Below, piece after piece: positions 5,852 through 5,852 of a stretch of DNA of 5,852 nucleotides (positions are counted from its first letter, which is position 1; each line of letters begins with the position of its first letter). The stretch is from CAYZJD01 sp964478455 (GTDB lineage: Bacteria; Acidobacteriota; Terriglobia; Bryobacterales; Bryobacteraceae), in assembly GCA_964478455.1 (NCBI GenBank), contig CAYZJD010000302.1, forward strand, positions 1 through 5,852. The letters are read 5' to 3'. The notes under the pieces were generated by a model. The model was not told where the DNA came from. It did not search any database and saw nothing but the letters and a program-made list of their open reading frames with translations. The position numbers and the translations under genes were made by a program.

Positions 5852-5852
5852 C

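Noticed and set aside
5832..5852. ATG on the plus strand near the right edge, a possible divergent gene.
   Set aside because: Only seven codons are visible, there is no clear ribosome binding site, and the minus strand is coding across the same bases.

Overview
The window is a compact, gene-dense piece of a GC-rich bacterial chromosome. Every gene I can support is on the minus strand, so transcription runs from high to low coordinates. It holds seven genes, one of them only a 3' end. The gene set (RlmH, corrinoid adenosyltransferase, AccD, ABC-F ATPase) is ordinary bacterial core machinery. The GC-rich codon use and this mix of neighbours would fit Acidobacteriota (a Solibacter/Bryobacter-like lineage), but that is an impression and not something the sequence proves.

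Right half (5852 to about 1936): a tight housekeeping run. The C-terminal end of an unidentified gene overlaps rlmH by one base (TAATG). rlmH (23S rRNA pseudouridine methyltransferase) is followed after 9 nt by cobO/btuR (corrinoid adenosyltransferase), after 8 nt by accD (acetyl-CoA carboxylase carboxyltransferase beta subunit), and then by a two-ATPase-domain ABC-F protein. The accD/ABC-F junction is odd. Nine tandem 8-bp units (3853-3924) begin inside the last codons of accD and run into the ABC-F start codon, so both candidate starts of that gene are made of repeat units.

Left half (about 1850 to 13): an accessory-looking three-gene set on the same strand. A Panacea-domain (SocA-like) protein overlaps a 114-aa small protein by one base (TAATG), the layout of a toxin-antitoxin pair. 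About 80 nt further on lies a stand-alone proteasome-like Ntn-hydrolase with Thr, Asp and Lys at proteasome beta-subunit positions. Its leader folds into a hairpin with a perfect 10-bp stem, and the 3' arm of that stem contains the likely Shine-Dalgarno sequence. This last gene is clearly less GC-rich than the housekeeping run, which suggests separate acquisition.

The most interesting hypothesis is that these three genes work together. The Panacea protein SocA of Caulobacter is a proteolytic adaptor that hands its toxin SocB to ClpXP. A Panacea/toxin pair beside a proteasome-like hydrolase could be a self-contained toxin-adaptor-protease system. Adjacency is the only direct evidence for this; no unfoldase is visible in the window.
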